From Solirubrobacteraceae bacterium (lineage in GTDB: Bacteria > Actinomycetota > Thermoleophilia > Solirubrobacterales > Solirubrobacteraceae): a stretch of DNA of 17,231 bases. Below the pieces are notes generated by a model. The model did no database searches and was not told the origin of the DNA. It saw only the letters and a program-made list of their open reading frames with translations. The translations under genes were made by a program, and so were the position numbers. The DNA lies in contig JASHQV010000191.1 in assembly GCA_030038955.1 (NCBI GenBank), forward strand, positions 1 to 17,231. Direction: 5' to 3'. Positions within the stretch are counted from its first letter, which is position 1. Every line of letters begins with the position of its first letter. Shown here piece by piece: positions 1 to 7,021 of the stretch.

Positions 1-202
1 GGTCGGGGCTGGGCGACACCTCGTCGGCCGCCGCGATCAGCTCGTCGGTCGTCTTGCCCCGCGCCGACAGCACGGCGACGACGCGGCTGCCGTGCTCGCG
101 ACGGGCGACGATCCGCCGCGCGGCGCGCTTGATCAGCTCGGCATCGGCGACCGAGGTGCCGCCGAACTTCATCACGATCGTGGGAGGGGTCGAGGCCGGC
201 AC
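1..202 (-). CDS. lysC: aspartate kinase, N-terminal part (runs off the window)
   Basis: The product would phosphorylate L-aspartate in the first step of the lysine/threonine/methionine pathway. Only the first 67 codons are in the window. The reverse strand gives PASTPPTIVMKFGGTSVADA, and the KFGGTSVAD block is the ATP/aspartate-binding N-terminal signature of aspartokinases; it is followed by a run matching the family (AELIKRAARRIVARRE, then VVAVLSARGKTTDEL). The start chosen is GTG at 202, with an in-frame TAA 15 bases upstream; GTG at 175 or ATG at 172, directly before KFGG, are alternatives. It lies 25 bases after the recR stop on the same strand, so it is probably cotranscribed; ask next to recR occurs in other Actinobacteria. 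Family call is firm, exact start is not. Confidence 0.88.
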   Translation of the reverse strand, partial: MPASTPPTIVMKFGGTSVADAELIKRAARRIVARREHGSRVVAVLSARGKTTDELIAAADEVSPSPD

Positions 203-227
203 CGCCGCCGGAGCTTACGCGACGCCG

Positions 228-833
228 CTACAGCGCCCGCCGCCCGGTCAGCGCCCGCCCCAGCGTGAGCTCGTCGGCGTACTCCAGATCGGATCCGACC
301 GGCAGCCCCGAGGCCAGCCGCGTGACGCTCACGTCCGCGGCACGCTCGCGGATCCCGGCGGCGATGTGCAAGGCCGTCGCCTCGCCGGTGGTGGTGGGGT
401 TGGTCGCGATCACGACCTCGCGCACCGGCTCGGTGGGGTCGGTCACGCGCGTGTACAGCTCGTCGATCTTCAGGTCCTCGGGGTCGACCCCGTCGATCGG
501 CGACAGCGCGCCCCCGAGCACGTGGTAGCGGCCGGCGAATTCGTGCGTGCGCTCGATCGAGATCAGGTCGACCGGCTCCTCGACCACGCACAGCAGCGCG
601 CGGTCGCGCCGCTCGTCCTGGCAGATCCGGCACAGCGGCCCCTCGGCGAGGTTGAAGCACACCTCGCACAGCGACACGCGCAGCTTCAGCTCGCGGATCG
701 CGTCGGCCAGCGCGAACGCATCGTCGTCGCTCACCCGCAGCAGGTGGAAGGTGAGGCGCTGGGCGGTGCGGTTGCCGACCCCGGGGAGCTTCGACAGCTC
801 CGTGATCAGTCGCTGGATCGGAGGCGCGTGCAC
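228..833 (-). CDS. recR: recombination mediator protein RecR
   Basis: RecR acts with RecO (and RecF) to load RecA on gapped single-stranded DNA. The 201-residue product has the usual length. In order it shows the N-terminal helix-hairpin-helix region (LSKLPGVGNRTAQRLTFHLL, residues 13-32), a four-cysteine zinc finger (C56, C59, C68, C71), a Toprim domain from about residue 79 with the acidic pair E85/E86, and the conserved C-terminal Walker-A-like segment LASGLPVGSDLEYADELTLG (173-192). The start is GTG at 833; no strong Shine-Dalgarno is visible. It lies 43 bases after ybaB and 25 bases before aspartate kinase, in the classic dnaX-ybaB-recR order. Confidence 0.97.
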   Translation of the reverse strand: MHAPPIQRLITELSKLPGVGNRTAQRLTFHLLRVSDDDAFALADAIRELKLRVSLCEVCFNLAEGPLCRICQDERRDRALLCVVEEPVDLISIERTHEFAGRYHVLGGALSPIDGVDPEDLKIDELYTRVTDPTEPVREVVIATNPTTTGEATALHIAAGIRERAADVSVTRLASGLPVGSDLEYADELTLGRALTGRRAL

Positions 834-876
834 TAGATCTAAAGGCGCGTGTGAGGTCCGAAGCGAGCCGGAGGCG

Positions 877-1218
877 CTAGAAGCCCGGCAGCCCGAGTCC
901 GCCGAGCCCGCCTGGTCCGGCGAGCCCGCCGGTGACCGCCCCGAGCCGCTCGGCCGCCAGCTCCTGGGACTTGCGCAGGCCCTCGTTGACCGCCGCCAGC
1001 ACCATGTCCGCGAGCATCTCCACGTCCTCGGGGTCGACCGCCTCGGGATCGATCGCGATCGCCTTGACCACCTGGTCGCCGCTGACCGTGACCGTCACCA
1101 TGCCGCCGCCGGCGGTCGCCTCGACGGTCTCCTGCTTGAGCGCCTCCTGGGCGGCGATCATGTCGGCCTGCATCTTCTGGACCTGCTTCATCATCTGCTG
1201 CATGTTGGGCTGGGGCAT
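877..1218 (-). CDS. ybaB: YbaB/EbfC family nucleoid-associated protein
   Basis: YbaB/EbfC proteins are small dimeric DNA-binding proteins, usually encoded between dnaX and recR. The 113-residue product begins with the helix MQQMMKQVQKMQADMIAAQE, followed by a beta region (VEATAGGGMVTVTVSGDQ), the conserved IDPEAVDPEDVEMLADMVLA block and a helix (AVNEGLRKSQELAAERL). The C-terminus is a Gly/Pro/Leu-rich tail (GGLAGPGGLGGLGLPGF), as is common in high-GC members. ATG at 1218 shares its A with the dnaX stop (TGATG). A strong AAGGAGGG lies within the last dnaX codons, just before this ATG, which points to translational coupling. Confidence 0.95.
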   Translation of the reverse strand: MPQPNMQQMMKQVQKMQADMIAAQEALKQETVEATAGGGMVTVTVSGDQVVKAIAIDPEAVDPEDVEMLADMVLAAVNEGLRKSQELAAERLGAVTGGLAGPGGLGGLGLPGF

Positions 1219-2993
1219 CAGCCCTCCTTCCCGTTGTCGGCGTCGGGCTCGTCAATCTCCTGAGCGTCCAGCTCGGCGATGAACCGGGCGATCAGCTCGT
1301 CGTCGCTGAGCGTCGCGGCCGCCGCCACGAGCGGCGCCTCCTCACCGGCGGCCACGCTCGCCAGCTCGTAGCGCAGCGCCAGCGCCTGTCCGGTGACGTT
1401 GCGCAGCGCCTCGGCCGCCGCCCGGCGGTAGTCGTCCTGCTCGGCCTTGCGCTTCATGAACGCCGCCTCGGGCGAGAACACCACGGTCAGCTCGCGCTCG
1501 TTTACGGCCACCGGCCGGGCGCCCTGCAGCAGCGCCGCGAGCATCGCGTTGCCGCCGCGGACGGTGTCGACGACCGCCGGCCACAGCGCCGCGATCGCCT
1601 CGAGATCGGCGGCGGGCGCAGTCGTGGTCTCGGCCGCTGCCGGTCTGGGGGACTCGGCAGCGGCCAGATCGGCCGGTGGCTCTGCCGCTCGAGGGCGCGC
1701 CGGCGCCGGGGAATCCAGCGCCGGGGGGCGCGCCGGCGCCGGTGGCGCCGGCGCGCCCCCCCGCGGGTCATCCGACCCGCCCCCGGAAGCTGCCACGACC
1801 GGCACCTCGGCCAGCTCGTGCACACGGGCCGGCGGAGCTGGGGCGACGCCGGCCTCCAGTCGCTCGATCCGCGCCTGCAGCGCGGCCACGCTCGGATCGA
1901 TCGCGGGCGCTGCGGCCTTGATCAGCACGAGCTCGAGCTGGATCTGTGGCTGCGCGCCGTTGGCGGTCGCCGCGAGCGCCGCCGAGACCAGCTCGAGCAG
2001 CCGCACCGCGTCGGCCTCGCCGATCGCGGTCGCCTGCTCGGCGAGGCGCGCGTCGCGCTCGGCGGTCACGCGCAGCTCGGGTGGAACCTCGCCTAGCACC
2101 CGCACGGTCAGGAGCTCGCGCGCATGGATCTCGAGGTCGCGCAGCATCTGCCCGGGGTCGCGTCCACCGGCGGCCAGCTGCGCCGCGTGCCGCAGCGCGG
2201 CCGCGGGATCCCGCGCGACCACCGCGTCGACGGCCGCGAACAGCTGCTCTGAGTCGGCGACCCCGAGCACCGCCAGCACGTCGGCCGGCTCGATCGGACC
2301 GCCGGCGGCGTAGGTGACGAGCTGCTCGAGCGTCCCCAGCGCGTCGCGGAACGAGCCGGTCGCATGGCGGGCGATCAGCGCCGCCGCGGCCGCGTCGAGC
2401 TCGATCGACTCGGCCGCGGCGACGCGGCGGACGACGGTCGTGACCTGCTCGGCGGTCGGCCGTCCGAAGTCAAACCGGTGGCAGCGGTCGACGACGGTCG
2501 CCGGGACCTTCTGGGCCTCGGTCGTCGCGAGCACGAAGATCGTCCTCGGGGGCGGCTCCTCGAGCGTCTTCAGGAACGCGTTCCAGGCCTGCTGGGAGAG
2601 CATGTGAGCCTCGTCGAGGATGTAGACCTTGTGGCGCCCGGAGACCGGCGCGTAGGCGACCTTCTCGCGCAGCTCGCGGATGTCGTCGACCGAGTTGTTC
2701 GAGGCGGCGTCCATCTCGATCACGTCGAGCGAGGTGGCGGCGGCGATCGACACGCACGAATCGCACTTGCCGCACGGGCTGACCGTGGGACCGTGCTCGC
2801 AGTTCAGGCAGGCCGCCAGGATCTTGGCCATGCTGGTCTTGCCGGTGCCGCGCGAGCCGACGAACAGGTACGCATGGTGGACGCTGCCGCGCTCGACGGC
2901 GTGGGACAGCGTCCGCACGACGTGCTCCTGGCCGACGACGTCGGCGAACGTGCGGGGACGGTGGCGGCGGTAGAGGGAGGGGCCGGCGGACAC
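1218..2993 (-). CDS. dnaX: DNA polymerase III subunit gamma/tau
   Basis: This is the clamp-loader ATPase that also organises the replisome. The 591-residue product has the N-terminal family signature LYRRHRPRTFADVVGQEHVV, Walker A GSRGTGKT (46-53), zinc-binding cysteines C65, C74, C77 and C80, Walker B DEAH (127-130), sensor ATT (156-158) and the arginine-finger segment VVDRCHRFDF (an SRC-like motif with D in place of S). Domain III follows to about residue 370. Next is an Ala/Pro-rich linker, roughly 380-470, and a C-terminal tau-type domain (LWPAVVDTVRGGNAMLAALL and onward). The start is GTG at 2993; the ribosome-binding site is weak. It is upstream of, and overlaps, ybaB. The linker-coding region contains a very long perfect inverted repeat, listed separately. 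Confidence 0.97.
   Translation of the reverse strand: MSAGPSLYRRHRPRTFADVVGQEHVVRTLSHAVERGSVHHAYLFVGSRGTGKTSMAKILAACLNCEHGPTVSPCGKCDSCVSIAAATSLDVIEMDAASNNSVDDIRELREKVAYAPVSGRHKVYILDEAHMLSQQAWNAFLKTLEEPPPRTIFVLATTEAQKVPATVVDRCHRFDFGRPTAEQVTTVVRRVAAAESIELDAAAAALIARHATGSFRDALGTLEQLVTYAAGGPIEPADVLAVLGVADSEQLFAAVDAVVARDPAAALRHAAQLAAGGRDPGQMLRDLEIHARELLTVRVLGEVPPELRVTAERDARLAEQATAIGEADAVRLLELVSAALAATANGAQPQIQLELVLIKAAAPAIDPSVAALQARIERLEAGVAPAPPARVHELAEVPVVAASGGGSDDPRGGAPAPPAPARPPALDSPAPARPRAAEPPADLAAAESPRPAAAETTTAPAADLEAIAALWPAVVDTVRGGNAMLAALLQGARPVAVNERELTVVFSPEAAFMKRKAEQDDYRRAAAEALRNVTGQALALRYELASVAAGEEAPLVAAAATLSDDELIARFIAELDAQEIDEPDADNGKEG
1723..1761 (-). repeat. perfect 18-bp inverted repeat in the dnaX linker
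   Basis: The arm at 1723-1740 (six G, then CGCGCCGGCGCC) is the exact reverse complement of 1744-1761, with a 3-base loop GGT. It encodes part of the Ala/Pro-rich tau linker. In the mRNA it forms a very stable hairpin directly after a run of seven G (minus strand 1762-1756). Confidence 0.85.
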
Positions 2994-3062
2994 GGAGATC
3001 CGAGTTTAGGGCGCGCGCCTGACCCGTTGGACCCGGACAGGCAGGCACGCTCGTGTCGGTTT

Positions 3063-3098
3063 GAGGGGGCGGGCGCGCTGACGCGCGCCCGCCCCCTC
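3063..3098 (-). terminator. 16-bp hairpin between the S53 peptidase gene and dnaX
   Basis: The arms 3063-3078 and 3083-3098 are perfect complements with a 4-base loop TGAC. It lies 17 bases after the peptidase stop and about 70 bases before the dnaX start, so it probably ends or attenuates the peptidase transcript and separates dnaX from it. No T-run follows on either strand, so it is a U-less hairpin and could be mainly an mRNA-stability element. Confidence 0.6.
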
Positions 3099-3114
3099 TC
3101 GCCTCGGACCCCGC

Positions 3115-6100
3115 TTACTTGATCCGGAACCAGACGTGCTTGCGCGCCGTGTTGTGCGTCGCCTGGTGCACGTTGTTGACCGCGTGCTCCCACAGGTGGT
3201 AGACGCCCTTCGGGAGCCGCATCCTCAGCAGGAAGCGCCACCGCTCGGTGCCCTTCGCCTTCAGGTAGTCACGCGGTCGGCAGCCAGCGAACGCGGTGAA
3301 CCGGCGGCTGGCCCTGAGGAAGCTGCACTTCCCCTTGACCACGCGTGCGATCGCGATGCTGTCTCGGACGATGTAGTGCGGGCAGCGGGCCATCGCGATG
3401 CCGGTCAGCCTGAGCTCGCGACGGGTGAGCTTCTTCGTGCGGATGTGGGTGATGAAGCGGTGCACCTCGGAGCACACGACCGGGCGGCCGCCGAGCTTCG
3501 TGGTCGTCGTCCCGGTCGTCGGCTTGGTCGTGGTCGGCACCGAGGTGGCCGGCAGCGTGTCGCTGCACGTCGAGCCCGCGACGCCGTCCATCACGACGTT
3601 GACGCCGATCGAGTCCATCTCGCCGTCGTCGACCGAGTAGTTGCGCAGCGTGTCGGCACTGTCGGCTGTCAGCGACGTCGCGGTCACGACCTCGGGGGCA
3701 CCCACCTCGATCTGGACGAACGCCTGGGGGTCGGTGAGCAGCGCCCCGGACGCGGGCGACCCGACCTCGGAGGCGGGCACATTGATCGTGATCACGCCGG
3801 TCGTGGTGTTGGCGCTGCCGGTCGCGGCGCTGTCGGTCGTGTTCGTGTACTCGCCGTAGTTCGGCGCGCCGTCGGTCATCGCCGGACCGGTGTTGCCCGA
3901 GCTGTAGCTCCAGTCGGCGCCGCCCTCGGACTCGCCTGCGACCGCGTAGTAGACGATCCCCTTGTATTCCCAGGCGACGTAGAAGCTGGCGCCGCTGGTC
4001 GACTCGGCGGGCGGCCCCGAGCTCAGCTCCGGCACCGTCAGCGTCGCCTTCACGGTCTTCCCCGAGCTGCTTAGCGTCGCCTGCGTGAGATCGATGCCGG
4101 GGTCGTTGCCCTCGTCGGTGATCGGGTCGGTGGCGTTGCCCGTAGGGCTCGTCATCGTCGCCGTGCAGACGTCCGCGGCTGCTCGCTCCGAGCCCGTGTA
4201 GGCGCGCGCCGCATCGGTCGTGCCGTCGACGTCGGCGGCGAAGTTGGCGACGTTGAGCGCTCCCCAGCCGCTCGCGTAGTCCCAGCCGGGGCCGGGCTGA
4301 TAGGCACCGTTGCCGGCCCCATACTCGGACTCGGTGATGTCGAAGAAGTCGCGCTCGTAGGTCTTGTCGGCGCACGGCGCAGTCGTGCACGTGTCGGCGC
4401 CCTTCGCCTGCTGGTAGATGGTGCCGTTGGCGAAGCCGAGCCCGCCGGAGCTCTGGACCGAGCTCGAGGCGGCCGCCTGGATCCGCGCCCACTGCCCCAT
4501 CATCAACGGGCTCGAGAGGCTCGTGCCACCCTCCGAGGACGGCTCGCCGTCGATGTAGATGAAGTAGCCGTCGCCGGTGATGTTGCCCGACAGGTCCGCC
4601 ACGTCCGGCACGCCCCGGCACAGCGGCGCCGGATTCGTGACCGGGTTGTACACGGTCGTGCCGGTGTCGTTGCTGACGCAGTCCTTGTCGAGCGCGGTGA
4701 TGCCCTGCTGGTAGTCCGGAGCGGGGTTGAAGTAGCTCGAGCCGCCGCCCGAGTACGTCCACGAGGTCTCGGCGGTGCGCTTGGCGGAGTCCGGATACGA
4801 GTCGCCCGGCGAGGACACGACGGTGCCGCCGACGCAGACGGCGTAGTCGCTCACGCACGGATAGTTCTGGAACGGGATCGGCTGGACGGCAACGCCGTTG
4901 CCGCCGCCGAGCACCGGCGCGTACACCTCGGGGCAGCCGGAGCCGGTGTCGCCGGCGGAGGTGAACAGCGTCCGCCCCTCGAGCGCCGCCTGGCGCAGCG
5001 CCGGATCGGACAGAACCTCGGCATCCCCGCCAAGGCCGACGCCCGCCGGCAGGTTCCCGAGCGGCCCGGTGATCGGCTCGCTCGGATTCTGCTCGCACTC
5101 GCCGAAGCTCGCGTTCATCTCGCGCGGGCCGTTCGGGTCGTTGGCCCAGTAGTCGAACTCCTGGGCGACGTCCGCGTCGCTGAGGCTCTTGGCGAAGTAG
5201 AAGTCGAGCTGCCTGACGTCCGGCGCCATCCCGGTCGACGCCTGCGAGTCCAGATACCACTCGATCGAGCCGCTGTTGTCGCCGTAGGCGCTGTCGGGTC
5301 CGCCTTCCGTCTCGATCGTCCGAACCGGCACCTTCGGCAGCCCCAGCGCGGTCTCGAACAGCCGCAGCTGGCGCACGACGCTGGAGGTCTCGCCCTCGCC
5401 GAACACGCCGATCTTCTGCGCCTGACCGAGTGTCACCCGGGAGCGCTCGAGCGTGCTCGGGTCGCTGATGCCGCTCGACTCGGTCAGCACGCTGGCGCCG
5501 GGGTCGTCGTAGATCCCCCACAGGTCCTGGGGCGTGTAGACCTGCTCATCGCCGGACTGGGGGCCGACCTGGGGCTTGCTGGCGGCGCCGCGAGCACTGC
5601 TCGCGGCGCCGCCAGACGTGCTGGAGCCAGCGCCACGAGCGACGACCCGGCGCCCAGCGGCGATCGCCGTCTCGACACTGTGCGCGCGGGCGAGCTGCCT
5701 GCCGCTGAGCGCGTCAAGCGTGAAGTGGCTCAGCGTGTTGAGCCCGGCGACCGCCGAGATCGGCAGGTTCCGCGGCACCGACGGCGCCACGTTGTTAGCC
5801 ACAAAGCGCGTGCCCTTGTAGGAGTAGTCGGCGATCCGCAGCTTGAACAGATGCTCGAGCTGGGAGACGGTGCCGGTCGCGGTGAAGTAGTCGCCGCCGG
5901 CCGACCCGGTCGTGACCCGCAGGCCGCCGGCGGTCAGCCAGTCACGCACCGCGGCGGTCGTCGCGGGGCGCACCCCAAACCTCCGGTTGAACTGCGCGAC
6001 CGTCAGGAAGTGGTGGTACTCCGGACTCCTCGGGTCGTACAGCTCGTTGAACAGCCGCACCTCGCCGGCCGTGTCGGGGCGGGCGATGCCGACGCCGACC

Positions 6101-6321
6101 TCGAGCCGCTTCGAGCCCGGCGTGGCGCTCAGCCGGGTGGCCCTGGCGAGGCCGGGGAGTAGCCCCGGCACCAGCCGCGTGCCCATCACCTGACCGGCGG
6201 CGATGCTGGTCGCCACCGCGATGCTGGCGCTGCCGACCGCCAGCATCGCCGCCGCCAGCATCGCCGTTCGCAGCCTGCCCATGCGCAAGCAACCACCGAC
6301 CAACCGCCGCAACGCCTTCAT
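3115..6321 (-). CDS. secreted S53 family (sedolisin/kumamolisin-like) serine-carboxyl peptidase
   Basis: S53 peptidases are secreted endopeptidases using a Ser-Glu-Asp triad, mostly active at acidic pH. The 1068-residue product has a basic N-terminus and hydrophobic signal segment (about 19-43); a pro-kumamolisin activation domain (about 70-200, including DPRSPEYHHFLTVAQFNRRF); a Ser/Ala/Gly-rich linker (about 230-255); and the catalytic domain. In it E354 and D358 (IEWYLD), oxyanion D458 (TSAGDTGSGC) and S601 (GGTSLSSP) are the expected catalytic residues, and D661-I662 with GPGWDYASGWG (677-687) give the calcium site. The usual SGTS motif is GGTS here. A Thr-rich linker (about 924-942) joins a basic, cysteine-containing C-terminal region of about 126 residues, possibly a beta-sandwich. 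ATG at 6321 has GAGGGAG upstream at good spacing. It lies between SRP RNA and dnaX. Confidence 0.93.
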   Translation of the reverse strand: MKALRRLVGGCLRMGRLRTAMLAAAMLAVGSASIAVATSIAAGQVMGTRLVPGLLPGLARATRLSATPGSKRLEVGVGIARPDTAGEVRLFNELYDPRSPEYHHFLTVAQFNRRFGVRPATTAAVRDWLTAGGLRVTTGSAGGDYFTATGTVSQLEHLFKLRIADYSYKGTRFVANNVAPSVPRNLPISAVAGLNTLSHFTLDALSGRQLARAHSVETAIAAGRRVVARGAGSSTSGGAASSARGAASKPQVGPQSGDEQVYTPQDLWGIYDDPGASVLTESSGISDPSTLERSRVTLGQAQKIGVFGEGETSSVVRQLRLFETALGLPKVPVRTIETEGGPDSAYGDNSGSIEWYLDSQASTGMAPDVRQLDFYFAKSLSDADVAQEFDYWANDPNGPREMNASFGECEQNPSEPITGPLGNLPAGVGLGGDAEVLSDPALRQAALEGRTLFTSAGDTGSGCPEVYAPVLGGGNGVAVQPIPFQNYPCVSDYAVCVGGTVVSSPGDSYPDSAKRTAETSWTYSGGGSSYFNPAPDYQQGITALDKDCVSNDTGTTVYNPVTNPAPLCRGVPDVADLSGNITGDGYFIYIDGEPSSEGGTSLSSPLMMGQWARIQAAASSSVQSSGGLGFANGTIYQQAKGADTCTTAPCADKTYERDFFDITESEYGAGNGAYQPGPGWDYASGWGALNVANFAADVDGTTDAARAYTGSERAAADVCTATMTSPTGNATDPITDEGNDPGIDLTQATLSSSGKTVKATLTVPELSSGPPAESTSGASFYVAWEYKGIVYYAVAGESEGGADWSYSSGNTGPAMTDGAPNYGEYTNTTDSAATGSANTTTGVITINVPASEVGSPASGALLTDPQAFVQIEVGAPEVVTATSLTADSADTLRNYSVDDGEMDSIGVNVVMDGVAGSTCSDTLPATSVPTTTKPTTGTTTTKLGGRPVVCSEVHRFITHIRTKKLTRRELRLTGIAMARCPHYIVRDSIAIARVVKGKCSFLRASRRFTAFAGCRPRDYLKAKGTERWRFLLRMRLPKGVYHLWEHAVNNVHQATHNTARKHVWFRIK
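5579..5615 (-). repeat. perfect 18-bp inverted repeat in the S53 peptidase gene
   Basis: The arm 5579-5596 (CTGGCGGCGCCGCGAGCA) is the exact reverse complement of 5598-5615, with a single central base. It codes for the Ser/Ala/Gly-rich linker between propeptide and catalytic domain (residues about 236-248). Confidence 0.85.
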
Positions 6322-6696
6322 CTGCTACTCCCTCGTTGGTGCATCGCCCTGCCAGACGACTGTGTCCGCTCACTCGTTCGGGACCCTGGCGTCCCGCCCG
6401 CACCGCGCAGCACACCACGCCGGCGCCGCAAAGTCAAAGGGGAACCGACCGGGTAGGCGCGCGGAGCTGCGGCGAGCGCGCCGCGAGAACCCGGGCTACT
6501 GATGCTCTGTGGCGCCCGATGGAACGACCGGTCCCCGCACCGGCAGCGCCCGATGGAAGGACCGGTGCCCGCGCCGGCAGCGCGTCAGCTCCCCGCGACG
6601 GCAGCGCATCAGCTCCCCGCGCCAGCGGCGCGTCAGTGGACCGTGCACCCACCTTCGTCGCGTCCGTCCGAGGCGCTACCGCCGTTCCCGACTCCT
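6322..6696. other. non-coding stretch between the S53 gene and SRP RNA
   Basis: About 375 bases without a convincing gene. It holds the tandem repeats at 6512-6627 and must hold any promoter of the S53 gene. A TTGACT on the minus strand (6436-6431) could be a -35 box, but no good -10 box lies at the right distance. Short open frames here are translations of the repeats. Confidence 0.6.
6512..6627. repeat. two sets of imperfect tandem repeats
   Basis: Two 34-bp units (6512-6545 and 6546-6579; each GCGCCCGATGGAA...CCGGCA) differ at about four positions. They are followed directly by two 24-bp units (6580-6603 and 6604-6627; each GCGC-TCAGCTCCCCGCG) and the start of a third (6628-6636). All units begin with GCGC and a purine-pyrimidine step, so the two families may share an origin. 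Confidence 0.75.
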
Positions 6697-6792
6697 GTCC
6701 GGCCCTCCCATCGCGCCTGAAGGTGACCGCTTAAGGCTGCTTCCTTCCGGACCTGACCTGGTTCACGGGTCTCCATCGTGATGGGACCGGAC
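6697..6792 (-). ncRNA. ffs: signal recognition particle RNA (small bacterial 4.5S type)
   Basis: SRP RNA binds Ffh and targets nascent membrane and secreted proteins. The reverse complement contains the nearly invariant apical domain CCAGGTCAGGTCCGGAAGG followed by AAGCAGCC (about 6738-6763), with the GGAA tetraloop and the asymmetric and symmetric internal loops that bind Ffh. The ends pair: 5' GTCCGG-TCCCATC (6792-6780) with 3' GATGGGA-GG-CCGGAC (6712-6697). This gives a hairpin of about 96 nt, the expected size for the short bacterial form without an Alu domain. Placement near dnaX is a recurrent arrangement, though here the S53 gene intervenes. Exact ends may differ by a few bases. Confidence 0.95.
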
Positions 6793-7021
6793 GATCACCG
6801 CCGCGAGCGAGGCGCTGACCTCGGGCTTCGGCCCCTCGGGAGGGAATTCAGCCCCGCTAGAGCGGGTTGCGGGTTACAGGGCACCGCTAGCGCCCCGCCT
6901 AGCACGGTCCGCCGGGGATCGTAATGGGTTACGGGCCCGGGCGCCCCGAAGCGTTTGCGCAGACGCATCCCGGGCGTTCTCCGAGGTGGCGCGTCGGGGC
7001 ACTCGCTATCGTGCCCCTGCC
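6793..7021. other. divergent intergenic region between SRP RNA and the sugar dehydrogenase
   Basis: The two genes point away from each other, so both promoters should lie here. A small hairpin CCCGC-TAGA-GCGGG is present near 6853-6866 and a palindromic GCGCTAGCGG-like stretch near 6884-6893. No clear -35/-10 pair for ffs is visible. Confidence 0.5.
7007..7012 (+). promoter_or_regulatory. candidate -10 box for a near-leaderless sugar dehydrogenase transcript
   Basis: TATCGT fits the actinobacterial TANNNT -10 consensus and ends 9 bases before the ATG at 7022, so transcription would begin within a few bases of the start codon. No Shine-Dalgarno sequence precedes this ATG, which agrees with leaderless initiation. 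The -35 region is not recognisable. Confidence 0.35.

Noticed and set aside
6434..6652. 72-codon minus-strand frame with repeated RGADALP peptides
   Set aside because: It only translates the DNA tandem repeats; there is no ribosome-binding site or family match.
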